Positions 33,257 through 42,196 of a stretch of DNA of 49,948 nucleotides are shown here, in pieces. Source of the DNA: CAZCGA01 sp964498075 (GTDB lineage: Bacteria > Desulfobacterota > Binatia > HRBIN30). A program made the position numbers and the translations under genes. The DNA is taken from contig CAZCGA010000036.1 of assembly GCA_964498075.1 (NCBI GenBank), positions 1-49,948 of the forward strand, written 5' to 3'. Every line of letters begins with the position of its first letter. The first letter of the stretch is position 1. Under the pieces are notes generated by a model. The model saw only the letters and a list, made by a program, of their open reading frames with translations. It ran no database searches and was not told where the DNA came from.

Positions 33257-33559
33257 CTAGCTCATCGGCGATACCGACTCGACCACATATCGTTTCACCG
33301 ATGGCGGTGCGGCGAGGAGGCTCGGCATCGCCGCCCGGAACTGTGCCATGTGCGGCGTCTGGAAGTGGTGCGCGAGCGCGTCTTCGCTCTCCCACTCCTC
33401 GAAGATGTAGATCAAGGCGGGGTCGGCGAGATCGAAAGAAAAACGGTACGCCAGGCAGCCGGCTTCGGCGCGCGTCGCTGCCGCCATGCGTTGTGCCGCG
33501 CGGACGGCGTCCTCCCTCGCGTCCGGCCTGATCTTCACTTCTCCGGCGACGACAATCAT
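33257..33559 (-). CDS. antibiotic biosynthesis monooxygenase (ABM/YgiN-like) domain protein
   Basis: This 100-residue protein is made of one ABM ferredoxin-like fold: MIVVAGEVKIRPDAREDAVR, AAATRAEAGCLAYRFSFDL, LIYIFEEWESEDALAHHFQT. Residues His89/90-like in ALAHHFQTPHM fit the family. Members are heme-, quinone- or small-molecule-acting monooxygenases or only binding proteins; which applies here is unclear. GAGGGG lies just upstream of ATG 33559. Confidence 0.82.
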   Translation of the reverse strand: MIVVAGEVKIRPDAREDAVRAAQRMAAATRAEAGCLAYRFSFDLADPALIYIFEEWESEDALAHHFQTPHMAQFRAAMPSLLAAPPSVKRYVVESVSPMS

Positions 33560-33805
33560 GGTCGACCCCTCCTGGTTTCAACTCAGGGCGAAGCGCTCAC
33601 CCACGAGCGTCTCCGACACGTTCCACAAGCGCTTCCCGCATAGCCTATCTCCACTTGCTGACCCCACATACCGCGAAGCGCCGCACGGCGAAAGGGAGAC
33701 GGGCGATCATGGCTCAGCGTTTGTTGGTTGCGACATCATCGGCATGTAGAGCAGCCCTTCCCAGGTGCGTCGGTGGGGTGCTAGTGCTGGTGCAGGCACA
33801 GTGAC

Positions 33806-36800
33806 GTGTCCGACAAACGCAGCAGTTCGGTGCCCCGCCCGATGTTCCGCATCCGTACCGCCTCAGCGGGGCTACGCTACGGCCTCGCGGTTTTCTTCTC
33901 CGTACTCGCCGCCGTCTTCAAGTTGCTGCTCGCGCCGCTGATCGTGCCGAGCGCCTTTGTCACGGCCTACGCGGCCGTCTTTGCGAGCGCGCTCGTGGGC
34001 GGATTGGGGCCTGGCCTGATCGCCACCGCACTCTCGGTGGCAGTCGACGCCTATCTCTTTCAGCCGCTCAGCGATCCGCTCACCCCAGCCCGCATCGGCA
34101 TGTTCGTCGTGCTCGCGGCCGCAACCTGCTGGATGGCCACCAAGGTACGCACGTCGGAGCAGCGCGCAGCCGAGGCGGAACGGCGCTATCGGCGCCTGTT
34201 CGATTCCGACCTGCTAGGCATCCTCTTTTGGAACATGGACGGCCGGATTACGGAGGCAAACGACCGTCTCCTCGAGATGCTGGGCTACACTCGCGCCGAG
34301 TTCATGGCAGCAACCGTCCGCTGGACGGACATCACGCCAGCGGAGTACGCCCATCTGGACGCGCAGGCGCTCGAGCAGATCCGCGCGACCGGCGTCAGCC
34401 CACCGTTTGAGAAGGAATGCGTTCGCAAAGATGGCTCTCGCATGCCGATCGTCATGGGCGGGGCGTCATTCGAGAGAGGCGCAGAGGACGGGGTCGCCTT
34501 CATCCTCGACATCACCCAGCGCATACAGGCTGAGGCCGCCCTGCGCGCGGCCAACGTCGAGCTGGAACGCCGGGTGACCGAACGCACGGCGGCGTTGCAA
34601 GTCAGCGAGGAACGCCACCGGCTGGTGTCGGAACTGACCTCGGACTTCGCCTACTGGATGCGCATTGAACCTGGTGGCCACGGTGCGTTCGAATGGGTTT
34701 CGGGTGCCTTCCATCGCGTTACCGGCTTGGCGCCGGAGGAGATCGGGGTTGCCGGCTTTCTCAGTCTCGTCCACCCGGATGATACCCCGCGAGTGCTGGA
34801 GCGCGTCCGGCTCCTGCTGTCGGGCGAGCCGGCCGTCACCGAGTACCGCTTGGCCTTGCCCAACGGCGACGTGCGCTGGTTGCGGGACTACTCGCGCCCG
34901 GTCTGGGACGAACAGCAGCACCGAGTCGTGCGGATCATCGGTGCCGCGCAAGACATTACCGAGGGCAAGCGCGCCGAGATCGCGCTGCGCGAGAGTGAAG
35001 AGCGCTTCCAAAACGCCTTCCGTGAGACGGCCAATGGGATGGCGTTGGTCGGCCTCGACGGCGTGCCGTTTCAGGTCAACCGCGCCTTGTGTGACCTGCT
35101 CGGTTATACGGAGGAGGAGCTCCTCACGTTGTCCGCCGATGCGCTCACGCATCCCGACGACCTCCCGGCCGAACGCGCCTACGTGCAGCGTCTGCTCGCC
35201 GGCGAAATACGGAGCTGCCAGTTCGAGAAACGCTACGTACACAAGCGCGGGCACGTCGTGTGGGCATCGCTCGCGGCGTCGCTGGTGCGGGGTATCGACG
35301 GCCGCCCGCTGCACTACGTCAGTCAGGTAGAAGACGTTACGGAACGACACCACCTGTACGAGCAATTGCGCGCGAGCGAGGAACGGTTCGCCCTCGCGGT
35401 GGCCGCTGCCAACGACGGCATTTGGGATTGGGATCTGCGCACCGACGCGCTGTACTTCTCGCCGCAGTGCCGGCGCATCCTCGGTCGCGGCAATGAAGAT
35501 ACTCCACTGGTCCGGTCAGCCTGGCTCTCCCTGCTCCATCCCGACGACCGTGATCAGGCCAGCGCGGACCTGACGCTCATTCTCAGCGGACAGATCGACC
35601 ACTACGAACGCGAATTGCGCCTGCAGCAACGCGATGGCACCTGTCGTTGGCTACTGACCCGCGGGTTGGTGGTGCGTGGTCCCGACGGCATACCGTTTCG
35701 GATGGTGGGTTCGCTCACCGACGTCACGGAACGCACGCAAGTCAGCAACATTCTCGCAGCGCTGAACGCGCATCTCGACGTGGCGGCGGCCTTCTCGTCG
35801 GTCGCCGCGGGGTTGCGGGCGTTGGCCCACTGTGATCGCACCAGCGTGCTCCTGTTCGACGAGCCGCATGTGTGGGCGACGGTCTTGGCGCTCGATCAAC
35901 CGCGCGAATTCTCGCGGCCGGGCACGCGCGTGCGCATGGCCGATAGCCCAGTGGTCCCCGACATCTTGGCGGGGCGACCGCATGTCGTGCCCGATTTGAC
36001 CCCTGAATTGACTTCTCCGATCGTGCAACAGCTCTATCAGGACGGCGTCCGCTCGGTGCTCATCCTCCCGCTGCTCGGCACCGATCGTGTGTCGGGCATG
36101 CTCACGCTCGCTTGGCACGCGATCGGTGCCTGCAACGACGCGCCGTTGCCTGTGCTGCAGCAGATTGCCAACGCTGTCGCGCTGGCGTTGGAAAAGAGCC
36201 GCCTCTTTGAACAAGTACGCGTCGGTCACGAACGGCTGCAGCTGTTGTCGCGGCAGTTGATGCGGGTGCAGGAAGCCGAGCGTCGCCATCTGGCAAGCGA
36301 GCTGCACGATGAGATCGGACAAGGGTTGACGGGGGTCAAGTTGATGCTGGACACGTTCGAGCGCTCGCCAGCGCTGCTGGCGAGCGCTCGACTGGCAGAG
36401 ATACAAACCCTGGTGAACAATCTGGTGACCCAGATCCGCAACCTGTCGCTCGATCTCCGACCGGCGATGCTGGACGACCTCGGCCTGCTGCCCGCGCTGT
36501 TGTGGCTGTTCAGGCGCTATTCCAAGCAGACGAAAGTGGAGGTGGTGTTCGAGCATCGCGGCCTGGACCGCCGCTTCACGCCCGAGGCGGAGACCGCCGC
36601 CTTTCGCATCATCCAGGAAGCGCTCACCAACGTCGCGCGCCACGCCGCTGTCGCCGGCGTGCAGGTGGCCGCGATCGCCACCGACGCGGAGTTGATCGTG
36701 GAGATCACCGACGACGGTCAGGGATTCGATCCGGGCAGCGAGCGCGCAGCGGGCACCGGCGCCGGCATCGCGGGGATGCACGAGCGCGCATCGTTGTTGG

Positions 36801-36910
36801 GCGGGCACGTCAGCATCGAGTCGGCACCCGGTGCCGGCACGTGCCTGCGGGCGCAGCTGCCGCTACCACGGTTGCGCGTTGACGATGAACTGCACGGCCT
36901 GCCGCGCTGA
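33806..36910 (+). CDS. multi-PAS/GAF sensor histidine kinase (HisKA_3 type)
   Basis: This 1034-residue protein starts at GTG 33806. Residues ~20-120 hold a DUF4118-type membrane region. Four PAS domains follow, each closing with a D-x-T-E/Q-R-type motif (FILDITQR, AAQDITEGKR, QVEDVTERHH, SLTDVTERTQ). A GAF domain lies near 645-800. The dimerisation/phosphoacceptor segment RRHLASELHDEIGQGLTG contains His834. The ATPase domain has FRIIQEALTNVARHA, EITDDGQGFDPG and GAGIAGMHERASLLGG. This NarX/DegS-like class normally phosphorylates a LuxR-type response regulator, but none is adjacent. The last nine codons overlap a zinc-ribbon remnant in another frame, which suggests the 3' end was rearranged. 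Confidence 0.92.
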   Translation: MSDKRSSSVPRPMFRIRTASAGLRYGLAVFFSVLAAVFKLLLAPLIVPSAFVTAYAAVFASALVGGLGPGLIATALSVAVDAYLFQPLSDPLTPARIGMFVVLAAATCWMATKVRTSEQRAAEAERRYRRLFDSDLLGILFWNMDGRITEANDRLLEMLGYTRAEFMAATVRWTDITPAEYAHLDAQALEQIRATGVSPPFEKECVRKDGSRMPIVMGGASFERGAEDGVAFILDITQRIQAEAALRAANVELERRVTERTAALQVSEERHRLVSELTSDFAYWMRIEPGGHGAFEWVSGAFHRVTGLAPEEIGVAGFLSLVHPDDTPRVLERVRLLLSGEPAVTEYRLALPNGDVRWLRDYSRPVWDEQQHRVVRIIGAAQDITEGKRAEIALRESEERFQNAFRETANGMALVGLDGVPFQVNRALCDLLGYTEEELLTLSADALTHPDDLPAERAYVQRLLAGEIRSCQFEKRYVHKRGHVVWASLAASLVRGIDGRPLHYVSQVEDVTERHHLYEQLRASEERFALAVAAANDGIWDWDLRTDALYFSPQCRRILGRGNEDTPLVRSAWLSLLHPDDRDQASADLTLILSGQIDHYERELRLQQRDGTCRWLLTRGLVVRGPDGIPFRMVGSLTDVTERTQVSNILAALNAHLDVAAAFSSVAAGLRALAHCDRTSVLLFDEPHVWATVLALDQPREFSRPGTRVRMADSPVVPDILAGRPHVVPDLTPELTSPIVQQLYQDGVRSVLILPLLGTDRVSGMLTLAWHAIGACNDAPLPVLQQIANAVALALEKSRLFEQVRVGHERLQLLSRQLMRVQEAERRHLASELHDEIGQGLTGVKLMLDTFERSPALLASARLAEIQTLVNNLVTQIRNLSLDLRPAMLDDLGLLPALLWLFRRYSKQTKVEVVFEHRGLDRRFTPEAETAAFRIIQEALTNVARHAAVAGVQVAAIATDAELIVEITDDGQGFDPGSERAAGTGAGIAGMHERASLLGGHVSIESAPGAGTCLRAQLPLPRLRVDDELHGLPR

Positions 36911-37019
36911 GAACCCCGCAGACTCGAAGTTCTGCCTGCAATGCGGCCGGCACTCCGCGCTGCGCCCGGTATCGTACCGAGCTGCCACTTGCAGCGCAGG
37001 TTCTGCGTGGAGCGCTTGA
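36885..37019 (+). pseudogene. zinc-ribbon gene start overlapping the 3' end of the histidine kinase
   Basis: ATG 36885 opens MNCTACRAENPADSKFCLQC, the standard zinc-ribbon start of the cyclase/ATPase family (compare MNCQSCGHENPATNRFCGGC at 7865). The second ribbon is not intact, and the frame stops at 37017. It overlaps the kinase coding end by 26 nt. It is the third such orphan ribbon in the window. Confidence 0.6.
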
Positions 37020-37303
37020 CGATGCGTGAGAGGGTGTGCGAGCCTCCGGCTCCGGGGTTGCCGTCCAGGGAAGGTGTCCGTCATGACCAGCAGAGCGCCC
37101 AGCTTTCCGCAGGCCGGAGCCGCGGCCGACACACAGAGCTGCGAGGACCTCGCGGCGCCTGAGCTCGGGAACCCGGTCTTCGAAATCGAGGCTGCCGACC
37201 TCTCATCTGTTGCGCTCGGTGGAAGTCAAAGACGACGAGATGGGCCCGGCGACCGCAAGCGCGGCACAAGGCTGAGGCTGGCCAGGCTCCGTCTCGACGC
37301 TCT
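37020..37303. other. gene-free stretch between the zinc-ribbon remnant and the HAD gene
   Basis: I find no convincing gene here. A plus frame 37083-37307 (MTSRAPSFPQAGAAADTQSC...) has no family likeness. On the minus strand, CRACGRRAHLVVFDFHR followed in a shifted frame by LDFEDRVPELRRREV faintly recalls an HNH-type zinc protein, too short and broken to call. It is probably decayed coding sequence. Confidence 0.4.
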
Positions 37304-37996
37304 ATGAGGACGCGCACGGCTCGGGACCACGTCTCAGGATTTGATCTCCTGGTGCTCGATCTCGACGGGACCCTTGTCGACAGCGAAGCCATCCTTGTCG
37401 GCATGGTGAATCACACTCTGGAGACGCTGGGATACGTGCGTGCCGATCCTCGGGCGGTGGCCTCCACGATTGGCCTGCCCCTGGAAGAAGTCTTTCAGCG
37501 CGCGCTGCCATCCGCGGCGCATGCTGCGATTGCCGCGCTGTGCGTGGCCTACCGCGAGCGTGCCGACGCCGTCGACTTCGTCCGGCAGTTCCGCCTCTAC
37601 CCAGATGTCAGCGAGACGTTGGCGACCTTGCACGCAGGTGGGTTGCGGCTCGTCGTCGGCACCAGCAAGGGACGGGCGACCACGCTCGACATCATCCAGC
37701 ATTGCGCGATTCATCACCTCATCGACGACGTCATCGGCGGCGACTGCGTCACGCGCGGCAAGCCACACCCCGAGATGGTCGAGCGCGCACGCCAGCTCTT
37801 CGGCACCCCTGCGGAGCAGACGTTGATGGTTGGCGACACGCCCTTCGACATCGAGATGGGACAGGCGGCCGGCGTCGCCACGTGCGCCGTCACCTATGGG
37901 ATGCACCCGGCGCAAGCGCTGCGGGCGCTCCGCCCAGACTTCATCATCGACCGGTTCGAGGAATTGGGTCACTTGGTCATCGAGGAGGGCAGATGA
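37304..37996 (+). CDS. HAD-superfamily hydrolase (phosphoglycolate phosphatase-like)
   Basis: This 230-residue protein has all HAD motifs. Motif I is LDLDGTLVDSE (Asp19 nucleophile, Asp21), motif II VVGTSKGRA, motif III the Lys in TRGKPHPEMVE, and motif IV MVGDTPFDIEMGQAAG. The helical C1 cap between motifs I and II (VNHTLETLGYVRADPRAVAS, IGLPLEEVFQRALPS) places it with Gph/PGP-like phosphatases. The substrate is probably a small phosphorylated metabolite. It is isolated on the plus strand and converges with the ABC permease operon. Confidence 0.9.
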   Translation: MRTRTARDHVSGFDLLVLDLDGTLVDSEAILVGMVNHTLETLGYVRADPRAVASTIGLPLEEVFQRALPSAAHAAIAALCVAYRERADAVDFVRQFRLYPDVSETLATLHAGGLRLVVGTSKGRATTLDIIQHCAIHHLIDDVIGGDCVTRGKPHPEMVERARQLFGTPAEQTLMVGDTPFDIEMGQAAGVATCAVTYGMHPAQALRALRPDFIIDRFEELGHLVIEEGR

Positions 37997-38045
37997 AATT
38001 GCAGGCAAAGTTGCGCTGGTCACCAATCCGAACACGAGCACGAGT

Positions 38046-39191
38046 TCATCCCAGCCGCGGTTTCATGCGCCAGCGGATGGCGATCAAGATGACCGCGAAC
38101 AGCGCGCACATCACCAGCAGCGGCACCGCCACCTCGGCGACGCCGGCACCGCGCTCGATGATGCGCCGCAGCCCGATCTGATACCACCGCAACGGGAAGA
38201 GCCCGCCGATCTCGCGGACGCCGTGCGGCATGAGCTGGTAGGGGAACATCACGCCCGACAGCACGAACGACGGCATGATGAAGAAGACGGTGATGAACAC
38301 GGACTGCGCCGAGGTGCGCGCCAGCGTCGACACAAACACGCCGACGGCGAGCGACGAGAGCACGAAAGGCAACGTCACCAGCAACAGCGCCAGCCAGCTG
38401 CCGCGCGGCCACAGGCCGAAGACGACACCCGGCGCAATGGTGGCGAAGAAGAACACCGCGTAGCTGATGACGACGTACGGAACGAGCTTGCCGAGCACCA
38501 GCTCGATCGGCGTCGTCGGCAACGCCAGCATCTGTTCGTAGGTGCCGCTCTCGCGCTCAGCCACCAGGCCACCGCTGGTCGCCGACATGCACAGGTTGGT
38601 GAGCAGCATGCCGGCGAGCGCCGCCAGGAAGAAGGTGCGATCGAGCAGCGTCGGGTTGAACCAGAAACGCTGGCGCATGTCGACCGGCCCGCCCGTGCGC
38701 TCGGCCGACGGCACGCGCGACGGCATCGCTGCCGCTTGCAGATCGAAGACGGCGGCAACCTGACTGATGTACCCGCCGACGCGCGCCGCCTGCAGTGGAT
38801 CGCTGCCGTCGACGAGTACCTGTACCTGTGGCTGCCCACGTTCGATGGCGCGCCTGAAGTCCCTTGGAATCACCACGAACGCCAGCGCGTCGCCGCGCTG
38901 CAGCAGCCGCTCGCCTTCGTCGTGGCTCCACACCGCCCGCGGTGCCACAAAGTAGCCGGTGGCTTGGATCTCCTGCAGCAAGCGGCGCGACACCGCACTG
39001 TTGCTCTGATCGAGCACCACCCACGAGACGTTGGCGGGTTTGTTGGACAGCGCGAAGCCCATCAACAAGAACATCATCACCGGCTGCGCGAAGACGGTGG
39101 CGAGCAACGCCTTGTCGTGCCGTACGACGCTGGCTTCCTTGTACGCCACCGCCGCCACGTTCGACCAGAAACTGCGCCGCCGGTGGGTCAT
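38046..39191 (-). CDS. ABC-2 type transporter permease (YbhR/YbhS-like), second copy
   Basis: The protein is 381 residues from ATG 39191, whose ATGA overlaps the stop of the upstream permease. It has one N-terminal membrane segment (LATVFAQPVMMFLLMGFALS), a large extracytoplasmic domain (residues ~50-175), then five segments including FFLAALAGMLLTNLCMSATS, YVVISYAVFFFATIAPGVVF and SVFITVFFIMPSFVLSGVMF. This is the YhgE/Pip-like ABC-2 layout. The motif VAERESGTYEQMLALPTTPI is the usual cytoplasmic coupling helix. It is the last gene of the efflux operon. Confidence 0.9.
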   Translation of the reverse strand: MTHRRRSFWSNVAAVAYKEASVVRHDKALLATVFAQPVMMFLLMGFALSNKPANVSWVVLDQSNSAVSRRLLQEIQATGYFVAPRAVWSHDEGERLLQRGDALAFVVIPRDFRRAIERGQPQVQVLVDGSDPLQAARVGGYISQVAAVFDLQAAAMPSRVPSAERTGGPVDMRQRFWFNPTLLDRTFFLAALAGMLLTNLCMSATSGGLVAERESGTYEQMLALPTTPIELVLGKLVPYVVISYAVFFFATIAPGVVFGLWPRGSWLALLLVTLPFVLSSLAVGVFVSTLARTSAQSVFITVFFIMPSFVLSGVMFPYQLMPHGVREIGGLFPLRWYQIGLRRIIERGAGVAEVAVPLLVMCALFAVILIAIRWRMKPRLG

Positions 39192-40327
39192 CGCCGGGCC
39201 TCGATGGTGCGCAGTGCGTAGCCGACGAGCAGCACCCCGAAGAGCGCCAGCAGCGCCAGCTCCGGCAGCAAGGTGAGCGGTCCCTCGCCGCGCATGTAGA
39301 TGGCGCGGCTGACGCGGATGTAGTGCGTCGCCGGGAAGATCTCCGCCACCCATTGCACGACCCGCGGCATGCTGCGGATCGGGAAGGCGAAGCCGCTGAG
39401 CTGCACCAGCGGGATGCTGAACAGCACGCTCTTCTGCACCGCCTCCGCCGCCGTCGCCGAGGTCGCCGAGATGATCAGGCCGAGCCCGAGTGACACGAGC
39501 ACGTAGAACGACGACACGGCGACGAAGAAGACGATGCTGCCTTGCGGCCAGACATTGAGCACGAGCCCGGCCACCACCACCATCAGCACCACGTCGAGCA
39601 CGAACACGGCGCCCAACGGCAGGATCTTGCCGAGGAGGATCTCCACCGATGTCGCCGGCGTCACCTGCAGCTGCTCGAAGGTGCCGGTGATCTTCTCGGT
39701 CACGATGGAGACGGCGGTGATCAGCACGGTGAGGAACGACAGCACGAAGCCGAAGGTGCCGGCCACCATGAACGGCGTGCCGTCGAGCTTCGGGTTGAAC
39801 GGCGCCCGCAGCACCACCGCGATGCCACGACCGGCTGCGCGCCGGCTGCCGTCCTGCAACACATCGGCGGTGGTGTTGGCGATCAAGGTGCGCAGGAAGG
39901 CCTCGGCGTTGCCGGCGAGCATCGCCTCGCCGCCGTCGTAGATCAGCTGCACCTGCGGCCGCTCGTGCGGCGCATCCCCGGGGCGCACAGTCGCCGGGCG
40001 GAGGTCGCGGTCGAAGTCCGGCGGGATCACGATGGCGGCGCTGATGTCGCCCGCCACCAGCGCGCGATCAAGCCCTTGGCGCGTGGCGTAAGTGCGGGCG
40101 ATGAACGTACCCTTCGCGGTCAGCTCGGCGATCAGCCGGCGGCTGACCCGAGTATTGTTGGCGTCGATGACCCCGAGGGGCAGCCCCTTGACCTCGGTGG
40201 ACAGCACGAAGCTGAAGATGAGCAGCGCGCCGAGCGGCACGGCGATCAAGATCGAGACAGTGAACGGATCGCGGAAGGTGGCGAGCACCTCGCGACGGAT
40301 GAGGGTGCGCAGCCGTCGCCAGTTCAT
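39188..40327 (-). CDS. ABC-2 type transporter permease (YbhS-like), first copy
   Basis: The protein is 379 residues from ATG 40327. It has the same layout as its downstream partner: an N-terminal segment FTVSILIAVPLGALLIFSFV, an outer domain (residues ~50-180), then five to six segments (GFVLSFLTVLITAVSIVTEK, LGAVFVLDVVLMVVVAGLVL, SSFYVLVSLGLGLIISATS). The coupling motif VTEKITGTFEQLQVTPATSV is present. It starts within the end of the second ATPase gene by 4 nt, so all four ABC genes are translationally linked. Confidence 0.9.
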   Translation of the reverse strand: MNWRRLRTLIRREVLATFRDPFTVSILIAVPLGALLIFSFVLSTEVKGLPLGVIDANNTRVSRRLIAELTAKGTFIARTYATRQGLDRALVAGDISAAIVIPPDFDRDLRPATVRPGDAPHERPQVQLIYDGGEAMLAGNAEAFLRTLIANTTADVLQDGSRRAAGRGIAVVLRAPFNPKLDGTPFMVAGTFGFVLSFLTVLITAVSIVTEKITGTFEQLQVTPATSVEILLGKILPLGAVFVLDVVLMVVVAGLVLNVWPQGSIVFFVAVSSFYVLVSLGLGLIISATSATAAEAVQKSVLFSIPLVQLSGFAFPIRSMPRVVQWVAEIFPATHYIRVSRAIYMRGEGPLTLLPELALLALFGVLLVGYALRTIEARR

Positions 40328-41261
40328 GCCGCCGCTCCGGTTTCGGCGAGCACGCGTCGAAAGACGTCGGTCATCTGCGCCTGCTCGATGTGGATGCGTG
40401 CGTGCGGACACGCGGTGGCGGCGCGCGCGATCGCGGCGAGCACGGGTGGGTCGAGGCTCGGTACCACGACCTTTACACCCGTGGCCGTCCACTCCAAGGG
40501 TTGGCCGATGGCGGTGAGCGCGTCGGTGCAGCCCGCCGGCTGCTCGGCGGGCAGGGCGACGTCGATGCGGTACCCCTCCGAGTAGCGCCGGCGCAGCGTC
40601 TCCGGCTCGGCGTTGGCGACGAGGCGGCCGGCGTCGATGAAGCACACCCAGTCGCAGTAGTCGGCCTCTTCGAGGAAATGCGTGGTCACGAACACGGTCA
40701 CCCCGGCGTGCGCCTCGTCTTGAATCAGCTCCCAGAACAGCCCGCGGTTGTGCACGTCGACGNNNNNNNNNNCGGCTCGTCGAGGAACAACACGCGCGGC
40801 TGGTGCAGCGTGCTCAACGCCAGGCCGGCGCGCTGCCGGATGCCGGCGGGCAGGTCCTCGGTCTTCTCGTGCTCGGTCTCGCCCAGCGAGAAGCGCTCGC
40901 GCAGCGCCCCCCAGCGCTGCTCCAACTGCTCAGCCGTCAGGCCGTAGAGACCGCCGTAGAACTCGACGTTCTCGCGCAACGACAGCCCGGCGTAGAGGCT
41001 GACCTTCTGGCCCATGTAGCCGACGTGGTCGCGCACTTTGCGCGGCTGCTGGATCACGTCGACGCCGTCGACCTCGATCGCTCCGGCTGTCGGCCGCAGC
41101 AAACCGATGAGCATGCGGATCGTCGTGCTCTTGCCCGAGCCGTTGGCGCCCAGGAACGCGAAGATCGTGCCCGGCTGCACCGCGATGCTCAGGTTGTCGA
41201 CGGCGGTGAAGTCGCCGAAGCGTTTTGTCAGCCCCTGGACGCGGATGATCGGCGGGCTCAT
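40324..41261 (-). CDS. ABC transporter ATP-binding protein (second ATPase), interrupted by an assembly gap
   Basis: ATG 41261 opens IIRVQGLTKRFGDFTAVDNL; Walker A is GANGSGKSTT. The signature is LPAGIRQRAG instead of LSGGQ, so it is degenerate. Walker B is RVLFLDEP, and immediately after this come ten Ns. Beyond the gap the family continues in another frame: VDVHNRGLFWELIQDE, then TVFVTTHFLEEADYCD with the switch His, and a C-terminal ~90-residue regulatory tail. The neighbouring ATPase reads LLLDEPTAGVDV, so this one should read DEP-T-x-G-VDV, which needs 8 unknown bases, not 10. It is therefore one intact gene, and the frame break is an artefact of gap sizing. It matches one half of the fused E. 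coli YbhF. Confidence 0.88.
40763..40772. other. assembly gap (10 N)
   Basis: Ten Ns stand for unsequenced bases just after the Walker B motif of the second ATPase gene. Reading-frame continuity calls for a length of 2 modulo 3, most simply 8. Confidence 0.95.
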
Positions 41262-42190
41262 GCGACGACTCCGCGTGCCAGCGCCAGCAGCGCCGACTCC
41301 ATGTCGAGAGGCCGCGGCTCGGCGAAGCGCACCGCGGCGCCGGCCAGCTGCTGCAGATCGGATACGACACGGTCGCGGCCCGGCGTCGCGGCGCCCCGCA
41401 CCTCGACGCGGGCGAAGCGGCCGGTGGCGCGGGCGCCGTCGACGTACGCGAGCTGACGCGCGGCGCGCGCGATGGCGCGCGGATCGTCACCCCAGGCGCG
41501 ATACAGCTCCATCGGCACGGCGGCGCGCAGCTGGCCCGGAGTGCCGCTGGCGACGACGCGCCCGCCGTCGAGGTAGACGAGACGATCGCAGCGCTCCGCT
41601 TCGTCGAGGTAGCTCGTGCTCATGACGACCAACGCGGCGCTGCGCTCGCGTTCCAGCATCGACCAGATCTCGGCCCGCGCCATGACGTCGACGCCCGCCG
41701 TCGGCTCGTCGAGCAGCAGCAGCTCGGGTTTCAGCAGCAGCGCGTTGGCGACCGCCAGCTTCTGCTTCATGCCCCCGGACAACGCGCCGGCCGGCCGATC
41801 GACGAACGGGGCGAGGCCGGTACGCGCCAGGATCTCCTGCGCCCGTTGGACCCACTCTGCCGGCGGCAACCGCTGCAGGCGCGCCGTGAAGCGCAAGTTC
41901 TCCATCACCGACAGATCGCGATGCAGGCTGAACGACTGTGGCACATAGCCGATGTGCGCCTTCAGCTCGGTCACGTCGCCGTGCAGGTCGTAGCCGAGCA
42001 CCGTCGCGTCGTCCGCCTCGATCTCCAGCAGACCGGCGAGCGAACGGATCAGCGTCGTCTTGCCGGCACCGTCCGGGCCGACGATCCCGACGATCTGCTG
42101 GCCGTCCAGCGTCAGATCAATCCCGGCGAGCGCCCGGCGCCGACCGTAGTGCTTCTCCAAGCCGCGGAGCGAGATCAATGGCTGAGCCAT
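41258..42190 (-). CDS. ABC transporter ATP-binding protein (first ATPase)
   Basis: This 310-residue ATPase has ISLRGLEKHYGRRRALAGID, Walker A GPDGAGKTTL, signature LSGGMKQKLA, Walker B ELLLLDEPTAG and switch region VVMSTSYLDEAERCDRL. A ~90-residue C-terminal extension follows. It matches the N-terminal half of YbhF-like double ATPases. Its stop overlaps the start of the second ATPase by 4 nt. Together the two would form an asymmetric nucleotide-binding dimer energising the permease pair, since the second has an altered signature. Confidence 0.92.
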   Translation of the reverse strand: MAQPLISLRGLEKHYGRRRALAGIDLTLDGQQIVGIVGPDGAGKTTLIRSLAGLLEIEADDATVLGYDLHGDVTELKAHIGYVPQSFSLHRDLSVMENLRFTARLQRLPPAEWVQRAQEILARTGLAPFVDRPAGALSGGMKQKLAVANALLLKPELLLLDEPTAGVDVMARAEIWSMLERERSAALVVMSTSYLDEAERCDRLVYLDGGRVVASGTPGQLRAAVPMELYRAWGDDPRAIARAARQLAYVDGARATGRFARVEVRGAATPGRDRVVSDLQQLAGAAVRFAEPRPLDMESALLALARGVVA

Positions 42191-42196
42191 GCGTCC

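Noticed and set aside
37081..37404. minus-strand HNH-like zinc protein
   Set aside because: CRACG and a possible DFEDRV segment are in different frames, and no complete HNH motif is present. It is too weak to annotate.
37996..38046. intrinsic terminators at the convergent gene pairs (24089/24093, 33243/33257, 37996/38046, 46215/46205)
   Set aside because: None of these short gaps contains a GC-rich hairpin followed by a T-tract.
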